From: Winogradskyella aurantia
GTDB taxonomy: Bacteria > Bacteroidota > Bacteroidia > Flavobacteriales > Flavobacteriaceae
Direction: 5' to 3'
Assembly: GCF_002266855.1 (NCBI RefSeq)
Contig: NZ_NGJN01000006.1
Location: 202,451 to 266,450 of the forward strand
DNA length: 64,000 nucleotides
Part shown: in pieces, positions 36,955-46,145 of the stretch
Position numbering within the stretch: position 1 is the stretch's first letter
Layout of the letters: every line of letters begins with the position of its first letter
Translations under genes and position numbers: made by a program
Notes under the pieces: generated by a model
What the model saw: the letters and a program-made list of their open reading frames with translations, nothing else
Told to the model about the DNA's origin: nothing
Database searches by the model: none

Positions 36955-39222
36955 ATGGCTTTTGATATTGATATGATAAAAAAGGTTTACGCAAACATGG
37001 CTGAGCGCGTTGATGCAGCTCGAAAAATTGTTGGTAAACCATTAACACTTTCTGAAAAAATACTTTATTCTCATTTATGGCAAGGAATGCCAACGGAGGG
37101 ATTCACTCGAGGAAAAGATTATGTGGATTTTGCACCTGACCGTGTAGCGTGTCAAGATGCGACAGCTCAAATGGCCCTTTTACAGTTTATGCAAGCGGGT
37201 AAGCCTAAAGTAGCCGTTCCAACAACGGTTCACTGTGACCATTTAATTCAAGCTAAAAGTGGTGCTGCTGCCGATTTAAAACAGGCCAACAGTACGAGTA
37301 GCGAAGTTTTCAATTTTTTAGAATCAGTTTCAAATAAATATGGTATTGGGTTTTGGAAACCTGGTGCAGGTATTATCCATCAAGTAGTGTTAGAAAATTA
37401 TGCATTTCCTGGCGGTATGATGATCGGTACAGATTCTCACACTGTGAATGCGGGAGGCCTTGGAATGGTTGCGATTGGTGTTGGCGGTGCAGATGCTGTT
37501 GATGTAATGGCCGGAATGGCTTGGGAGTTGAAATTCCCTAAATTGATAGGAGTAAGATTAACAGGTAAATTATCTGGTTGGACCGCTCCTAAGGATGTGA
37601 TTTTAAAGGTTGCAGAAATTTTAACGGTTAAAGGTGGTACTGGTGCCATAGTTGAGTATTTTGGTCCTGGTGCGCTTTCTATGTCATGTACTGGTAAAGG
37701 AACCATCTGTAATATGGGAGCCGAAATTGGAGCCACAACATCAACATTTGGATATGATGACTCAATGGAACGTTATTTGCGTGCTACCGATAGGGAAGAC
37801 GTAGCAGATGAAGCCAATAAAATAAGAGAATATTTAACGGCTGATGCAGACGTCTACGAAAATCCAGAACATTATTTTGATCAGGTAATTGATATAAATC
37901 TATCTGAATTAGGACCATTACTCAATGGGCCATTTACCCCTGATTTATCGACTACTGTTGGTCGTGAAATGACAGAAAAAGCTAAAGAACACGAATGGCC
38001 AATGAAAGTAGAATGGGGCCTTATTGGATCCTGTACGAACTCTTCTTATGAAGATTTGTCAAGAGCCTCTTCTATTGCTCAGCAGGCCTTAGATAAAGGT
38101 TTAAAAACAAAAGCTGAATTTGGAATTAACCCAGGTTCGGAGCAAGTACGCTACACGGCGGATAGAGATGGTATTCTTCAGGTTTTTGAAAAATTAGATG
38201 CAACTATTTTTACTAATGCCTGCGGACCATGCATAGGACAATGGGCACGCTATAGTGACCCCAAAAATGCACCCAAAAACAGCATAGTGCATTCTTTTAA
38301 TAGAAATTTTGCTAAGCGTGCAGATGGAAATCCTAATACGCATGCGTTCGTGGCATCACCAGAAATTACTGCGGCTATTGCTATTGCGGGTCGTTTAGAC
38401 TTTAACCCCATGACAGATACCTTAATCAATGAAAATGGGGAAGAGGTGATGTTAGACGAACCAACAGGATGGGAATTACCGCCTAAAGGATTTGAGGTAA
38501 AGGAAAATGGCTATTTAGAGCCCGTGAAGGATGGTAGCTCTGTTGAGATTACTGTGGATCCTAGCTCTGAGCGTTTGCAATTATTAACTCCATTTGAGCC
38601 TATTGGGGATACTATCACTGGGGCTAAACTATTGATAAAGGCCTTTGGGAAATGTACCACTGACCACATCTCCATGGCGGGTCCATGGTTACGCTTTAGA
38701 GGCCATTTAGACAATATAGCCAATAACACGCTTATCGGCGCGGTCAACGCTTTTAATAAAAAGACCAACTTTGTTAAAAATCAATTAACTGGAGAATATG
38801 GTGGTGTACCTGACACGCAACGCGATTATAAAAAGAACGGTATTTGGTCAGTTGTTGTGGGAGACCATAACTACGGAGAAGGTTCCTCAAGAGAGCATGC
38901 AGCCATGCAGCCTAGACATTTAGGAGTTGCTGCCGTTATTGTAAAATCCTTTGCAAGAATTCATGAAACAAACCTTAAGAAACAAGGAATGTTAGCATTG
39001 ACGTTTGCAAATGAGTCAGACTATGATCTCATTCAAGAAGATGACGTCTTTAATTTTATAGACCTAAATGAATTTGCACCAGACAAACCATTACATGTCG
39101 AGGTGGTTCATTCCGATGGAAGCAAAGATGTTGTAGAGGTCAACCACACTTATAATGCCGCACAAATAAAATGGTATAATGAAGGTTCTGCGTTGAATTT
39201 GATTAAGAAACAGAACGCATAG
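36955..39222 (+). CDS. Aconitate hydratase (mitochondrial-type)
   Basis: A 755-residue TCA-cycle enzyme interconverting citrate and isocitrate through a [4Fe-4S] cluster. The cluster cysteines are visible in SCTNS and ACGPCIGQW. Substrate motifs include [14 protein letters not shown], and the swivel domain carries [14 protein letters not shown]. Length and motifs fit the mitochondrial-type (Aco2-like) branch rather than AcnA/AcnB. A TAATTTTG -7-like element lies at 36906-36913 and a terminator follows the gene. Confidence 0.96.
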   Translation: MAFDIDMIKKVYANMAERVDAARKIVGKPLTLSEKILYSHLWQGMPTEGFTRGKDYVDFAPDRVACQDATAQMALLQFMQAGKPKVAVPTTVHCDHLIQAKSGAAADLKQANSTSSEVFNFLESVSNKYGIGFWKPGAGIIHQVVLENYAFPGGMMIGTDSHTVNAGGLGMVAIGVGGADAVDVMAGMAWELKFPKLIGVRLTGKLSGWTAPKDVILKVAEILTVKGGTGAIVEYFGPGALSMSCTGKGTICNMGAEIGATTSTFGYDDSMERYLRATDREDVADEANKIREYLTADADVYENPEHYFDQVIDINLSELGPLLNGPFTPDLSTTVGREMTEKAKEHEWPMKVEWGLIGSCTNSSYEDLSRASSIAQQALDKGLKTKAEFGINPGSEQVRYTADRDGILQVFEKLDATIFTNACGPCIGQWARYSDPKNAPKNSIVHSFNRNFAKRADGNPNTHAFVASPEITAAIAIAGRLDFNPMTDTLINENGEEVMLDEPTGWELPPKGFEVKENGYLEPVKDGSSVEITVDPSSERLQLLTPFEPIGDTITGAKLLIKAFGKCTTDHISMAGPWLRFRGHLDNIANNTLIGAVNAFNKKTNFVKNQLTGEYGGVPDTQRDYKKNGIWSVVVGDHNYGEGSSREHAAMQPRHLGVAAVIVKSFARIHETNLKKQGMLALTFANESDYDLIQEDDVFNFIDLNEFAPDKPLHVEVVHSDGSKDVVEVNHTYNAAQIKWYNEGSALNLIKKQNA

Positions 39223-39244
39223 TTTTACTATTATATTAATTTAA

Positions 39245-39276
39245 GACTCCTGTTCCCATGGCACGGGAGTCTTTTT
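39245..39276 (+). terminator. Terminator after aconitase
   Basis: An 8-bp stem (GACTCCTG / CGGGAGTC, one T-G pair) with an 11-base loop, followed by T5. It lies directly before the thioredoxin-like gene. Confidence 0.75.
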
Positions 39277-39289
39277 GATTATAAACGCA

Positions 39290-39865
39290 ATGAAATCAAG
39301 TCTATTAAAAAAAAGTAATATTGTTCTGCTACTTGTCCTTGCACTTCTTATTATTCCACAAAGCAGGCAAGTTTTACAAATTTGGTTATTTAAGGGCTGG
39401 AGTTTTATTAATAAGTCCAATGTCATTGAAGAAAAAGATAGGGTTTCCATATCGGATTATAACTGGGATTTAGTATCTGAAGACGGCAAGAATTTCAATT
39501 TTAAGGAGACTCAAGGAGAAGTTGTATTTATAAATTTTTGGGCAACATGGTGTCCGCCATGCATTGCTGAAATGCCTAGTCTTCAGAAGCTTTATACGAG
39601 TTATGGAAATCGGGTGGTTTTTTTATTCATCACCAATGATGATTTCAAAGTGGTAAGAAGATTTAAGGACAAAAACAACTATAATTTCAAGGTGTATCAA
39701 CCCATGGGTGCTATTCCAGATGAATTGATGGGTAGAACGATTCCAAGGACGTTTATTATCAATAAAATGGGTGAAATTATTGTAGATGAAAGAGGGGTAA
39801 TTAACTGGAATAGCGAAGCAATTAGAAAGCAATTAAATAAACTACTTTCAGTTAAACCTATTTAA
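39290..39865 (+). CDS. TlpA-like thioredoxin-fold protein
   Basis: A 191-residue membrane-anchored thioredoxin-family protein. One N-terminal hydrophobic helix (about 10-22) places the thioredoxin domain in the periplasm. The redox motif is C88-P-P-C91 in FWATWCPPCIAEMPSL, and the cis-Pro region reads RTIPRTFIINKMG. ATG 39290 is chosen; an in-frame TTG at 39275 lies within the terminator T-run. A role in periplasmic disulfide reduction or cytochrome maturation is typical of the family but not specified here. It overlaps crtZ convergently by 8 bases. Confidence 0.88.
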   Translation: MKSSLLKKSNIVLLLVLALLIIPQSRQVLQIWLFKGWSFINKSNVIEEKDRVSISDYNWDLVSEDGKNFNFKETQGEVVFINFWATWCPPCIAEMPSLQKLYTSYGNRVVFLFITNDDFKVVRRFKDKNNYNFKVYQPMGAIPDELMGRTIPRTFIINKMGEIIVDERGVINWNSEAIRKQLNKLLSVKPI

Positions 39866-40304
39866 AATATTTTAAAGGCACTATAAGCATTCCAAAGTTT
39901 TCGCCTTCATCTTTTCCAAGATGTTTGTGATGGATTTTATGAGCCCGCCTTACGCCTCGCGCATATTTATTATCAATGTTACGTAACCATTTAAAGCGTT
40001 GGTGGATGAAAATATCATGAACTATGAAATAGGCTAGTCCGTAGACCATAATACCTATCCCAATGGGTAAAAAATACCACAAATTTTGCTCGCCCCACAA
40101 ATACCAACATCCCATTGAAACTACAGCATAAAAAATGAAGAAAGCATCATTACGCTCAAACCAGCTTTTGTGGTCTTTATGATGATGGTCTTTGTGAAGA
40201 CTCCAAAGGAATCCGTGCATTATGTATTTATGAGTAAACCATGCATTAAATTCCATTACAAAAAACGTTAATAGGAAAATTAAAATCCAATAAACCGTGT
40301 GCAT
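39858..40304 (-). CDS. crtZ: Beta-carotene hydroxylase (fatty acid hydroxylase superfamily)
   Basis: CrtZ hydroxylates beta-ionone rings at C3. The 148-residue membrane protein has the four histidine clusters expected of the di-iron site: HKYIMH, HKDHHH, HDIFIHQ and HKIHHKH. Hydrophobic segments lie between them. It is the last gene of the minus-strand carotenoid operon, 13 bases after crtB, consistent with making hydroxylated carotenoids. Confidence 0.93.
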   Translation of the reverse strand: MHTVYWILIFLLTFFVMEFNAWFTHKYIMHGFLWSLHKDHHHKDHKSWFERNDAFFIFYAVVSMGCWYLWGEQNLWYFLPIGIGIMVYGLAYFIVHDIFIHQRFKWLRNIDNKYARGVRRAHKIHHKHLGKDEGENFGMLIVPLKYFK

Positions 40305-40317
40305 AATAAAATAGAAT

Positions 40318-41157
40318 TTACAACAAATTTAGTTGATATTTTACATAACTTCGAGTGAGTAGCTCTACTTTTTTGTAGTTAGGAACACGTATTCTAGCTG
40401 ATTTGATTTCTAAGGCAGGTGTCTTTTTTAATTTATCCAATAACTTGCTGTAATAGCGGTAAGCCATAAAAACACCAAATCGAGCCTCGAGAGGTAATTT
40501 TTTGATTCCTTGAAGTCCTTTTGAAAAATCATTTTCTATATCCGTAATAATCGCCTGCTTAGAAGCTTCATCTAACTGATTTAAATCTGTATTTGGGAAA
40601 TACGTTCTACTTAAATCTTCAAAATCCGCCTTTAAATCTCTAAGAAAATTTACTTTTTGGAACGCAGAACCTAAACTCATGGCCGAAGATCTAAGGTCTT
40701 CATATTTCTCACTATCACCCTTAACAAATACCTTTAAGCACATTAAACCTACCACGTCAGCAGAACCATAGATGTAATTTTTATATTCTTCATCAGTAAG
40801 ATAATCTTTTTTATGAAGGTCTAGACGCATACTGTTCATAAAGGCGTCTACCAAATGCCTGTCAATATTGTATTTGTGATAGGTCTCTTGAAATGAATTG
40901 AGAATAGGGTTTAAACTAATCTTTTCTTCCAGTGCATTATCCAAATCATTTTCAAAGCGCTTAAATAATGATTGTTTGTCATAATCATGAAATGTATCTA
41001 CAATTTCATCCGCAAAACGAACGAAACCATAAATATTATAAATGTCCTGTCTAATACTATCTGATAGCATTTTCGTTGCCAGGGAAAAGGATGTACTGTA
41101 AGCGTTTGTAACTAGCTTACTACATTCTTTGGAGACGTTGTCAAAAATTGATTTCAT
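40318..41157 (-). CDS. crtB: Phytoene synthase
   Basis: CrtB condenses two geranylgeranyl diphosphates to phytoene, the committed carotenoid step. The 279-residue protein carries both Mg-diphosphate motifs: D50-EIV-D54 in RFADEIVDTF and D174-LKA-D178 in LRDLKADFEDL. The squalene synthase paralogue is unlikely because crtI and crtZ flank it on the same strand. crtI is 66 bases upstream and crtZ 13 bases downstream. Confidence 0.93.
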   Translation of the reverse strand: MKSIFDNVSKECSKLVTNAYSTSFSLATKMLSDSIRQDIYNIYGFVRFADEIVDTFHDYDKQSLFKRFENDLDNALEEKISLNPILNSFQETYHKYNIDRHLVDAFMNSMRLDLHKKDYLTDEEYKNYIYGSADVVGLMCLKVFVKGDSEKYEDLRSSAMSLGSAFQKVNFLRDLKADFEDLSRTYFPNTDLNQLDEASKQAIITDIENDFSKGLQGIKKLPLEARFGVFMAYRYYSKLLDKLKKTPALEIKSARIRVPNYKKVELLTRSYVKYQLNLL

Positions 41158-41223
41158 AGGTATTTTTTTCTTTTTAGCTTAAAAACTCTGCACAGAAATT
41201 TATAAACTATTGTCTAATATAAC

Positions 41224-42684
41224 TTAAACTTCATATTTTTCAATCAGTTCTGCTACTAACTTTCCTGATATTAGTGATGGCGGTACACCTGGTCCTGGCA
41301 CAGTTAACTGTCCGGTAAAGTATAAGCCTTGCACTTTTTTACTTTTTAACTTAGGTCTTAAAAAGGCGGTTTGCGTTAAGGTATTAGCCATCCCATAGGC
41401 ATTACCTTTATAAGAATTGTAATCCTCCACAAAATCATTGACACAAAATGATTCCTTAAACAGAATATTATTTTGTACACTCTGATTGGTTCGCTTTTCA
41501 AAACGATTAATGATAAGTTCAAAATACTGGTCTCTCAACTCAGGGGTGTCTTCAAGACCTGGTGCGATTGGAATTAAGAAAAAACCAGTCTCACACCCAT
41601 CGGGCGCCATACTCTCGTCAGTCACCGATGGAAAATTCACATAAAATAAGGGGTCATGTGGCCATTGAGGCGTGTCATAGATTTCTTCTGCATGAGCTTC
41701 AAAATCAGTATCAAAAAATAGATTATGATGCTCTATATTATTCAACTTTTTATCAAATCCAACGTAGAATAACAAGGAGGAAGGAGCAAAGGTGCGCTTT
41801 TCCCAATAGGATTCTGAATATTGTCGGAACGTCTTATCTAACAAGGTTTCCGAATGATGATAGTCTGCACCACTTAAGACAATGTCCGATGCAATAAATT
41901 CTCCATTCACCGTAATTCCGTCTGCCTTGCCACTTTTCACATTAATTTTATCAACAGGACTTTTGGTGTGAATTTCCACACCAAGACCCTCGGCAAGACT
42001 TTTCATAGCTTTTATTATTTCATACATCCCACCTCTAGGATGCCAGGTGCCCAGACCGAAATCCGCAAAATTCATAAAGCTGTAAAATGATGGCGTTTGG
42101 TTGGGCTTTGCTCCCAAAAATAAAACTGGAAACTCCAAAGTTGAAATCAACTTCGGATTTTTAAAATTTTTGCGTACCTCAGAACTAATAGTCTTAAAAA
42201 ATTGGTCTACGCGAGTTATGGTGTCTTTGGTTACCAATTCAAACGGTGACAGGCCAGGTTTTAAAACTACTTTATTAATAGCAATATCATAATGTTCTTG
42301 GGCTCTAGCAATAAAGTTTCTCAATGGCTTTGAACTACCGGTCTCAATACGCTCAAATTCAGCACAGATTTGATCCATATGGTCACCAATGGTGATGACT
42401 TCATCTGAAAAGAAAATTTTGTAGGCAGGACTTAACTTATCCAGTTCATAATAATCACTTGTGCTTTTGCCGAAGTCATTAAAAAACTTTTCAAAAATAT
42501 CTGGCATCCAATACCAGCTCGGGCCAATATCAAAGGTAAATCCATCTTTCAATAATTGTCTTGCCCGACCTCCTACGGTGTCATTCTTTTCGTAAACAGA
42601 CACATCATATCCGGCTTTTGCTAAATAACAAGCCGCCGATAATGCCGAAAATCCTGAGCCTATAATGGATACTGTTTTACTCAT
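41224..42684 (-). CDS. crtI: Phytoene desaturase
   Basis: CrtI converts phytoene to lycopene. The 486-residue FAD enzyme begins VSIIGSGFSALSAACYLAKAGY (dinucleotide-binding fold), followed by GGRARQLLKDGFTFDIGPSWYWMP. The C-terminal signature GLYFTGQLTVPGPGVPPSLISGKL is diagnostic of the bacterial desaturase family. It overlaps the stop of the MerR regulator gene by 4 bases (ATGA), so the two are likely translationally coupled. crtB follows. A second family member (crtD) is in the other carotenoid block. Confidence 0.93.
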   Translation of the reverse strand: MSKTVSIIGSGFSALSAACYLAKAGYDVSVYEKNDTVGGRARQLLKDGFTFDIGPSWYWMPDIFEKFFNDFGKSTSDYYELDKLSPAYKIFFSDEVITIGDHMDQICAEFERIETGSSKPLRNFIARAQEHYDIAINKVVLKPGLSPFELVTKDTITRVDQFFKTISSEVRKNFKNPKLISTLEFPVLFLGAKPNQTPSFYSFMNFADFGLGTWHPRGGMYEIIKAMKSLAEGLGVEIHTKSPVDKINVKSGKADGITVNGEFIASDIVLSGADYHHSETLLDKTFRQYSESYWEKRTFAPSSLLFYVGFDKKLNNIEHHNLFFDTDFEAHAEEIYDTPQWPHDPLFYVNFPSVTDESMAPDGCETGFFLIPIAPGLEDTPELRDQYFELIINRFEKRTNQSVQNNILFKESFCVNDFVEDYNSYKGNAYGMANTLTQTAFLRPKLKSKKVQGLYFTGQLTVPGPGVPPSLISGKLVAELIEKYEV

Positions 42685-43592
42685 TTAATATGTTGTAGTT
42701 CTGATATTAAAGCCTCTATACTTTTAAATGGTTTTATTTTTTTAGGTAATTGTTTTAAATCTATGGCATTTAGCATTTGTCCCAGAATCCAAAATTGTGT
42801 GCCATCATTCTTTAAAATTTTCGATTCAAATTCCTTAATGTAATCATCGATATCATCTTTTTCTGGTTTAACCGTAAAATAGGAAATATAGATGATATCA
42901 TCGTAATAATTTAAGAGATCTGTCAAGCTTTCCACAGGTACGCTTTGACCAAGAAAAATAGATTGATACCCTCTATTTACAATTTCGTGGTTAATAAACA
43001 TCAATCCTAGTTCATGAATTTCGTTATCAGGCAAGTATAAAACAAAAGTTTTCCTAGATTTATTAATCTTCCTGGACTGAGCTATTTCCGTATTCACTAA
43101 TATTTTTTGACGTATCAAGGTTGTCAAAAAATGTTCATGGGCTGGGGTAATTGTATCCGTTTGCCACAATAAACCTATTTCTGTGAGTAAAGGAATAAAT
43201 ACGTCATAAAAAACCTTATCAAAGGATTTTTCTTTTAACAGGGACTCGTAGGTGTTGTAAAATAGTATTTGGTCAAAATTCAGCATCGCCAATTTAAAAG
43301 AATTGATAGCATGGCTTTCTATATTGTTTTGGGCAGCTATCTCCCTCACCAACAGAGGAATTTTGTGCTCCTGAATTGTTGCGATTTTTGATATCTTATA
43401 ACCATTGTTATTTAGATAGCTAACATTTAATAACTTTTGAAAGCTAGCTAAGTCGTAATATCGAATATTCGTTTCGGTGCGTTTAGGCTGAAGTAAGTTG
43501 TAGCGTTTCTCCCAAATCCGTATAGTATGCGCTTTTATACCTGTTAGGTTTTCAAGATCTTTTATGCTAAACTTATTTTTAATATTGTTCAT
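42681..43592 (-). CDS. MerR-family, B12-binding transcriptional regulator (CarH/LitR-like)
   Basis: A 303-residue protein with an N-terminal MerR winged helix (about 7-75: FSIKDLENLTGIKAHTIRIWEKRY) and a cobalamin-binding region. The four-helix module (about 95-170) has the CarH-type Wx9EH motif: W143 and E153-H154. The Rossmann part has E191-I-H193-E-L-G196, the ExHxxG motif with the lower-axial histidine. Both motifs intact suggest adenosyl- or methylcobalamin binding and light sensing, as known for CarH. It heads the carH-crtI-crtB-crtZ operon, so it probably represses its own operon in the dark (inference). Confidence 0.9.
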   Translation of the reverse strand: MNNIKNKFSIKDLENLTGIKAHTIRIWEKRYNLLQPKRTETNIRYYDLASFQKLLNVSYLNNNGYKISKIATIQEHKIPLLVREIAAQNNIESHAINSFKLAMLNFDQILFYNTYESLLKEKSFDKVFYDVFIPLLTEIGLLWQTDTITPAHEHFLTTLIRQKILVNTEIAQSRKINKSRKTFVLYLPDNEIHELGLMFINHEIVNRGYQSIFLGQSVPVESLTDLLNYYDDIIYISYFTVKPEKDDIDDYIKEFESKILKNDGTQFWILGQMLNAIDLKQLPKKIKPFKSIEALISELQHIK

Positions 43593-43605
43593 TTTTTAAA
43601 AAAAA

Positions 43606-43621
43606 TGTTTAAACAAAAATA
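43606..43621 (-). promoter_or_regulatory. Candidate -7 box and overlapping operator of the crt operon
   Basis: On the minus strand TATTTTTG (43621-43614) matches the -7 consensus, 22 bases from the regulator's ATG. A perfect 10-bp palindrome TGTTTAAACA (43606-43615) overlaps its end, well placed for repression by the encoded regulator. The nearest TTG upstream is 24 bases away, so the -33 is weak. The operator function is inference. Confidence 0.4.
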
Positions 43622-43721
43622 AGATTTATAGTTATATCAGGCATACAATTAACATAATTTAAATAAAATCCTCAGTGTTGTCGGATGCCTTAAACCTAAT
43701 CAAGAATCAAAAAGGGAAAAG

Positions 43722-43806
43722 TGCGCACGAGAAGACTCGAACTTCCACGACCTAAACGGCCACTGGCCCCTCAAGCCAGCGCGTCTACCAATTCCGCCAC
43801 GTGCGC
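43722..43806 (-). tRNA. tRNA-Leu (anticodon GAG)
   Basis: An 85-nt class II tRNA on the minus strand. The acceptor arms GCGCACG (43806-43800) and CGTGCGC (43729-43723) pair fully, with discriminator A. The anticodon stem CTGGC/GCCAG encloses TTGAGGG, giving GAG. A long variable arm and the T loop GTTCGAGTC follow. The CCA end is not encoded. It lies 53 bases downstream of tRNA-Lys and probably shares its transcript. Confidence 0.96.
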
Positions 43807-43859
43807 AATAAAGAAGTCTAAAGATAAAAAAAAAGTTAAGCAAAAAGGCTTAACTTATG

Positions 43860-43932
43860 TGACCGGGCTGGGGCTCGAACCCAGGACCCTCTCCTTAAAA
43901 GGGAGATGCTCTACCAACTGAGCTACCCGGTC
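43860..43932 (-). tRNA. tRNA-Lys (anticodon UUU)
   Basis: A 73-nt tRNA on the minus strand. Acceptor arms GACCGGG and CCCGGTC pair, discriminator A. The anticodon loop CTTTTAA is closed by TCTCC/GGAGA and reads TTT. The T arm GGGTTCGAGCCCC is intact. CCA is not encoded. Confidence 0.96.
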
Positions 43933-43958
43933 AGTTTTTCGTTCTTTGAACGAGGGTG

Positions 43959-43988
43959 CAAATATATAATGTTTAATTAATAAAACAA
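43959..43988 (-). promoter_or_regulatory. Promoter of the tRNA-Lys/tRNA-Leu unit
   Basis: On the minus strand TTG (43988-43986), 19 bases, TATATTTG (43966-43959): a full consensus match 26 bases upstream of the mature tRNA-Lys. Confidence 0.7.
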
Positions 43989-44062
43989 TAGTTTTTTTAA
44001 TTAAAATTTTCGTTTTTTTGCCCAGCTTTTCTTAGTAATTTAATAATCAATTTATAACGAGG

Positions 44063-44584
44063 ATGATTATACTTTTAATAGGATACATGGGCTCTGGCAA
44101 AACCACCGTTGGTAAAAAGTTGGCTGATGTTTTAGATTTTGCTTTTGTGGATTTAGATGAATATATCTCTGAAAAAGAGGAGTCATATATCAGCTCAATT
44201 TTTGATGAGAAGGGAGAGATTTATTTTAGAAAAAAAGAAAGTGAATATCTTGATTATATTTTAAAGTCTTCGGAAAATCTTGTTTTAGCTTTAGGTGGAG
44301 GAACGCCTTGTTATGGAGAAAATATGAGTTACATAAAAAATAATGAACAAGCTATATCATTTTACATCAAATTACCTATTCAAGACTTAACCAATAGGTT
44401 AATGACAGAAAAACAAAAAAGACCATTGATAAAGCATATGGCTACTAAAGATGAACTGACTGAATTTATTGGGAAGCACCTTTTTGAAAGATCAGGATTT
44501 TACAGTGAAGCCGATTATACTATTAATGCAGCTAACAAAACGGTTGAGGAAATTACAGAAGCTATTGTTTTAAATTTAATCTAA
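44063..44584 (+). CDS. aroK: Shikimate kinase
   Basis: Phosphorylates shikimate in aromatic amino-acid synthesis. The 173-residue P-loop kinase has Walker A GYMGSGKTT (residues 7-15), the shikimate-binding DLDEYI and GGGTPCY, and the lid region QKRPLI. Length is normal for AroK. It runs convergently into the phosphoribosyltransferase gene with a 9-base overlap. Confidence 0.95.
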   Translation: MIILLIGYMGSGKTTVGKKLADVLDFAFVDLDEYISEKEESYISSIFDEKGEIYFRKKESEYLDYILKSSENLVLALGGGTPCYGENMSYIKNNEQAISFYIKLPIQDLTNRLMTEKQKRPLIKHMATKDELTEFIGKHLFERSGFYSEADYTINAANKTVEEITEAIVLNLI

Positions 44585-45079
44585 ATATGCTTCATAAGGC
44601 TTTTTCGAAAGGTTTACATTAACATGCTCATATAACGAAGTAGAAAGGCTTATACCTTTGAAATCTGCCTTTACAGGATATTTTTTATGGTTTCTGTTTA
44701 CTAGAACCGCCGTTTTAAATTGCTTTAGAGGTACGTCTAAAAAGTGCTTTATGCCATAAATTAAGGTACTTCCTGAATTTAAGACATCATCAATCAAGAC
44801 AATCGATTTATTGGCATAGTCCTTTTGATTCATTGAGGTTAAAACAGGTGTTGTAGGATTATTTTTATCAATTGTTACACGGCATAGGGTAGATTTAATT
44901 TCTGAAATCTTGTCGAGATTCGCTTTTATTTTTTTTGCCAATAAATAGCCGTTACTCTCTATACCAGCAATGACAAGGTCTTTCTCGTTCACATTGCTTT
45001 CATATATTTGATAGGCAATACGTTTAATCTTATGCTCTATGGTTTTATGATTTAAAATGGTATTCTTCGCTAAGGCCAT
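44576..45079 (-). CDS. Phosphoribosyltransferase domain protein (PyrR-like)
   Basis: A 167-residue PRTase-fold protein with the PRPP-binding motif IVLIDDVLNSGSTL (about residues 92-105). It resembles PyrR/hypoxanthine-type PRTases, but no pyrimidine-operon attenuator or pyr gene is adjacent, so the substrate is uncertain. Its start overlaps the methyltransferase stop by one base; an operon with the methyltransferase and S4 protein is likely. Confidence 0.85.
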   Translation of the reverse strand: MALAKNTILNHKTIEHKIKRIAYQIYESNVNEKDLVIAGIESNGYLLAKKIKANLDKISEIKSTLCRVTIDKNNPTTPVLTSMNQKDYANKSIVLIDDVLNSGSTLIYGIKHFLDVPLKQFKTAVLVNRNHKKYPVKADFKGISLSTSLYEHVNVNLSKKPYEAYLD

Positions 45080-45681
45080 TATGTCTTTTTTTCAAAGATA
45101 AAAAACAGTTCATTACCCAGTCTTTGTTTTATGGAATTAATTGATGGTTCTAAAACCTTTATATTAAAATCTTTCCTGAAAAGATTGCTGTATTCGGCCT
45201 TATTACCCCCAAACGGTGGGCCAGTTTCAGATAAAGGGAAATTAAATAACAAGCCAACCAATTTGCCCTTGCTTTTCAAGAGCTTAGTCATTTGTTCGAC
45301 ATAGGCTTTTCGGAAACTTGGATGTAAGGCACAAAAGAAGGTTTGCTCAATGATAACATCAAAGGTGTCTGAAATTTTAAAAAAATCAGTGTGAAGAAGC
45401 TGGTTTTCTGGGAAGTCCTTCAATCGAGTTTTTAAATTAGTCAAAGGTGTTTTAGCAATATCAGCAGCATAAATATGTTTAAACCCTAATTTCCATAAAT
45501 ACTCAATTTCATGGCTATTACCAGAACCAGGAACAAGTATTTTTACAGACTTGTCTTGAAGCTGGTCAAAGTAAACTTTAAGAGGCAGCGATATATGCCC
45601 TATATCCCAACCAGTATCATTCTCCTTATATCTATTTTCCCAATAAGAGCTATTTAAATCATTCTTCTTCATAAAACCCAT
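45079..45681 (-). CDS. SAM-dependent methyltransferase, TPMT-like
   Basis: A 200-residue class I methyltransferase. SYWENRYKENDTGWDIGHISLPLK is the thiopurine methyltransferase-like opening, and ILVPGSGNSHEIEYL is the SAM-binding motif I. Later DVIIEQTFFCALHPSFR and GPPFGGNKAEY also fit that family. The natural substrate is unknown. An alternative ATG lies 9 bases downstream. Its start region overlaps the S4 gene by 23 bases, and its stop overlaps the PRTase gene. Confidence 0.87.
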   Translation of the reverse strand: MGFMKKNDLNSSYWENRYKENDTGWDIGHISLPLKVYFDQLQDKSVKILVPGSGNSHEIEYLWKLGFKHIYAADIAKTPLTNLKTRLKDFPENQLLHTDFFKISDTFDVIIEQTFFCALHPSFRKAYVEQMTKLLKSKGKLVGLLFNFPLSETGPPFGGNKAEYSNLFRKDFNIKVLEPSINSIKQRLGNELFFIFEKKT

Positions 45682-46027
45682 CTAAGTCACGTCTATCTTT
45701 TTTGGTTGGCCTTCCAGTACCCTTTTTTCTATAGTAATCTTTACTGAATTTTAATAGCTCTTGTGCTTCAAAAGACTCTTTAGGGGTGGTATCCGTTCTG
45801 TATATATCAACGAGCTTTGCTCCAACACGACTCTTAGGTAAATCATTTATGGTTAACTTATAGGTGACTTGGTTTTTACGCACTTCTAATTGGTCCATGG
45901 CATAAACCTCACGTGATGGCTTTACGATATGACCATTAACCCTAACTCGACCTTTTTTGCAAGCTTCAGTTGCTATATTCCTAGTTTTGTAGTATCTAAC
46001 TGACCATAAAAATTTATCGACTCGCAT
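45659..46027 (-). CDS. S4-domain RNA-binding protein (Hsp15-like)
   Basis: A 122-residue protein of the Hsp15/HslR type. The S4 domain occupies the first 70 residues: MRVDKFLWSVRYYKTRNIA, CKKGRVRVNG and KPSREV. The basic C-terminus RKKGTGRPTKKDRRDLDGF is typical. Hsp15 binds stalled 50S subunits carrying nascent tRNA. It is the first gene of a three-gene run with the methyltransferase and PRTase. A TATTTTTG-type -7 lies at 46063-46070 on the minus strand. Confidence 0.92.
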   Translation of the reverse strand: MRVDKFLWSVRYYKTRNIATEACKKGRVRVNGHIVKPSREVYAMDQLEVRKNQVTYKLTINDLPKSRVGAKLVDIYRTDTTPKESFEAQELLKFSKDYYRKKGTGRPTKKDRRDLDGFYEEE

Positions 46028-46145
46028 ATATTTTCATTAAAATCTGCGTTATTCTTGTAATGCAAAAATATTATAATATTGTATCTTGCGCAGCAATTTT
46101 ATCTGTAATTATACAGGTAGATTAAATAAAATAAAAACTTTGAAA

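Noticed and set aside
44576..45079. PyrR attenuation regulator linked to pyrD
   Set aside because: Only the PRPP motif is clear; there is no pyr gene or attenuator nearby, so a specific PyrR call is not supported.
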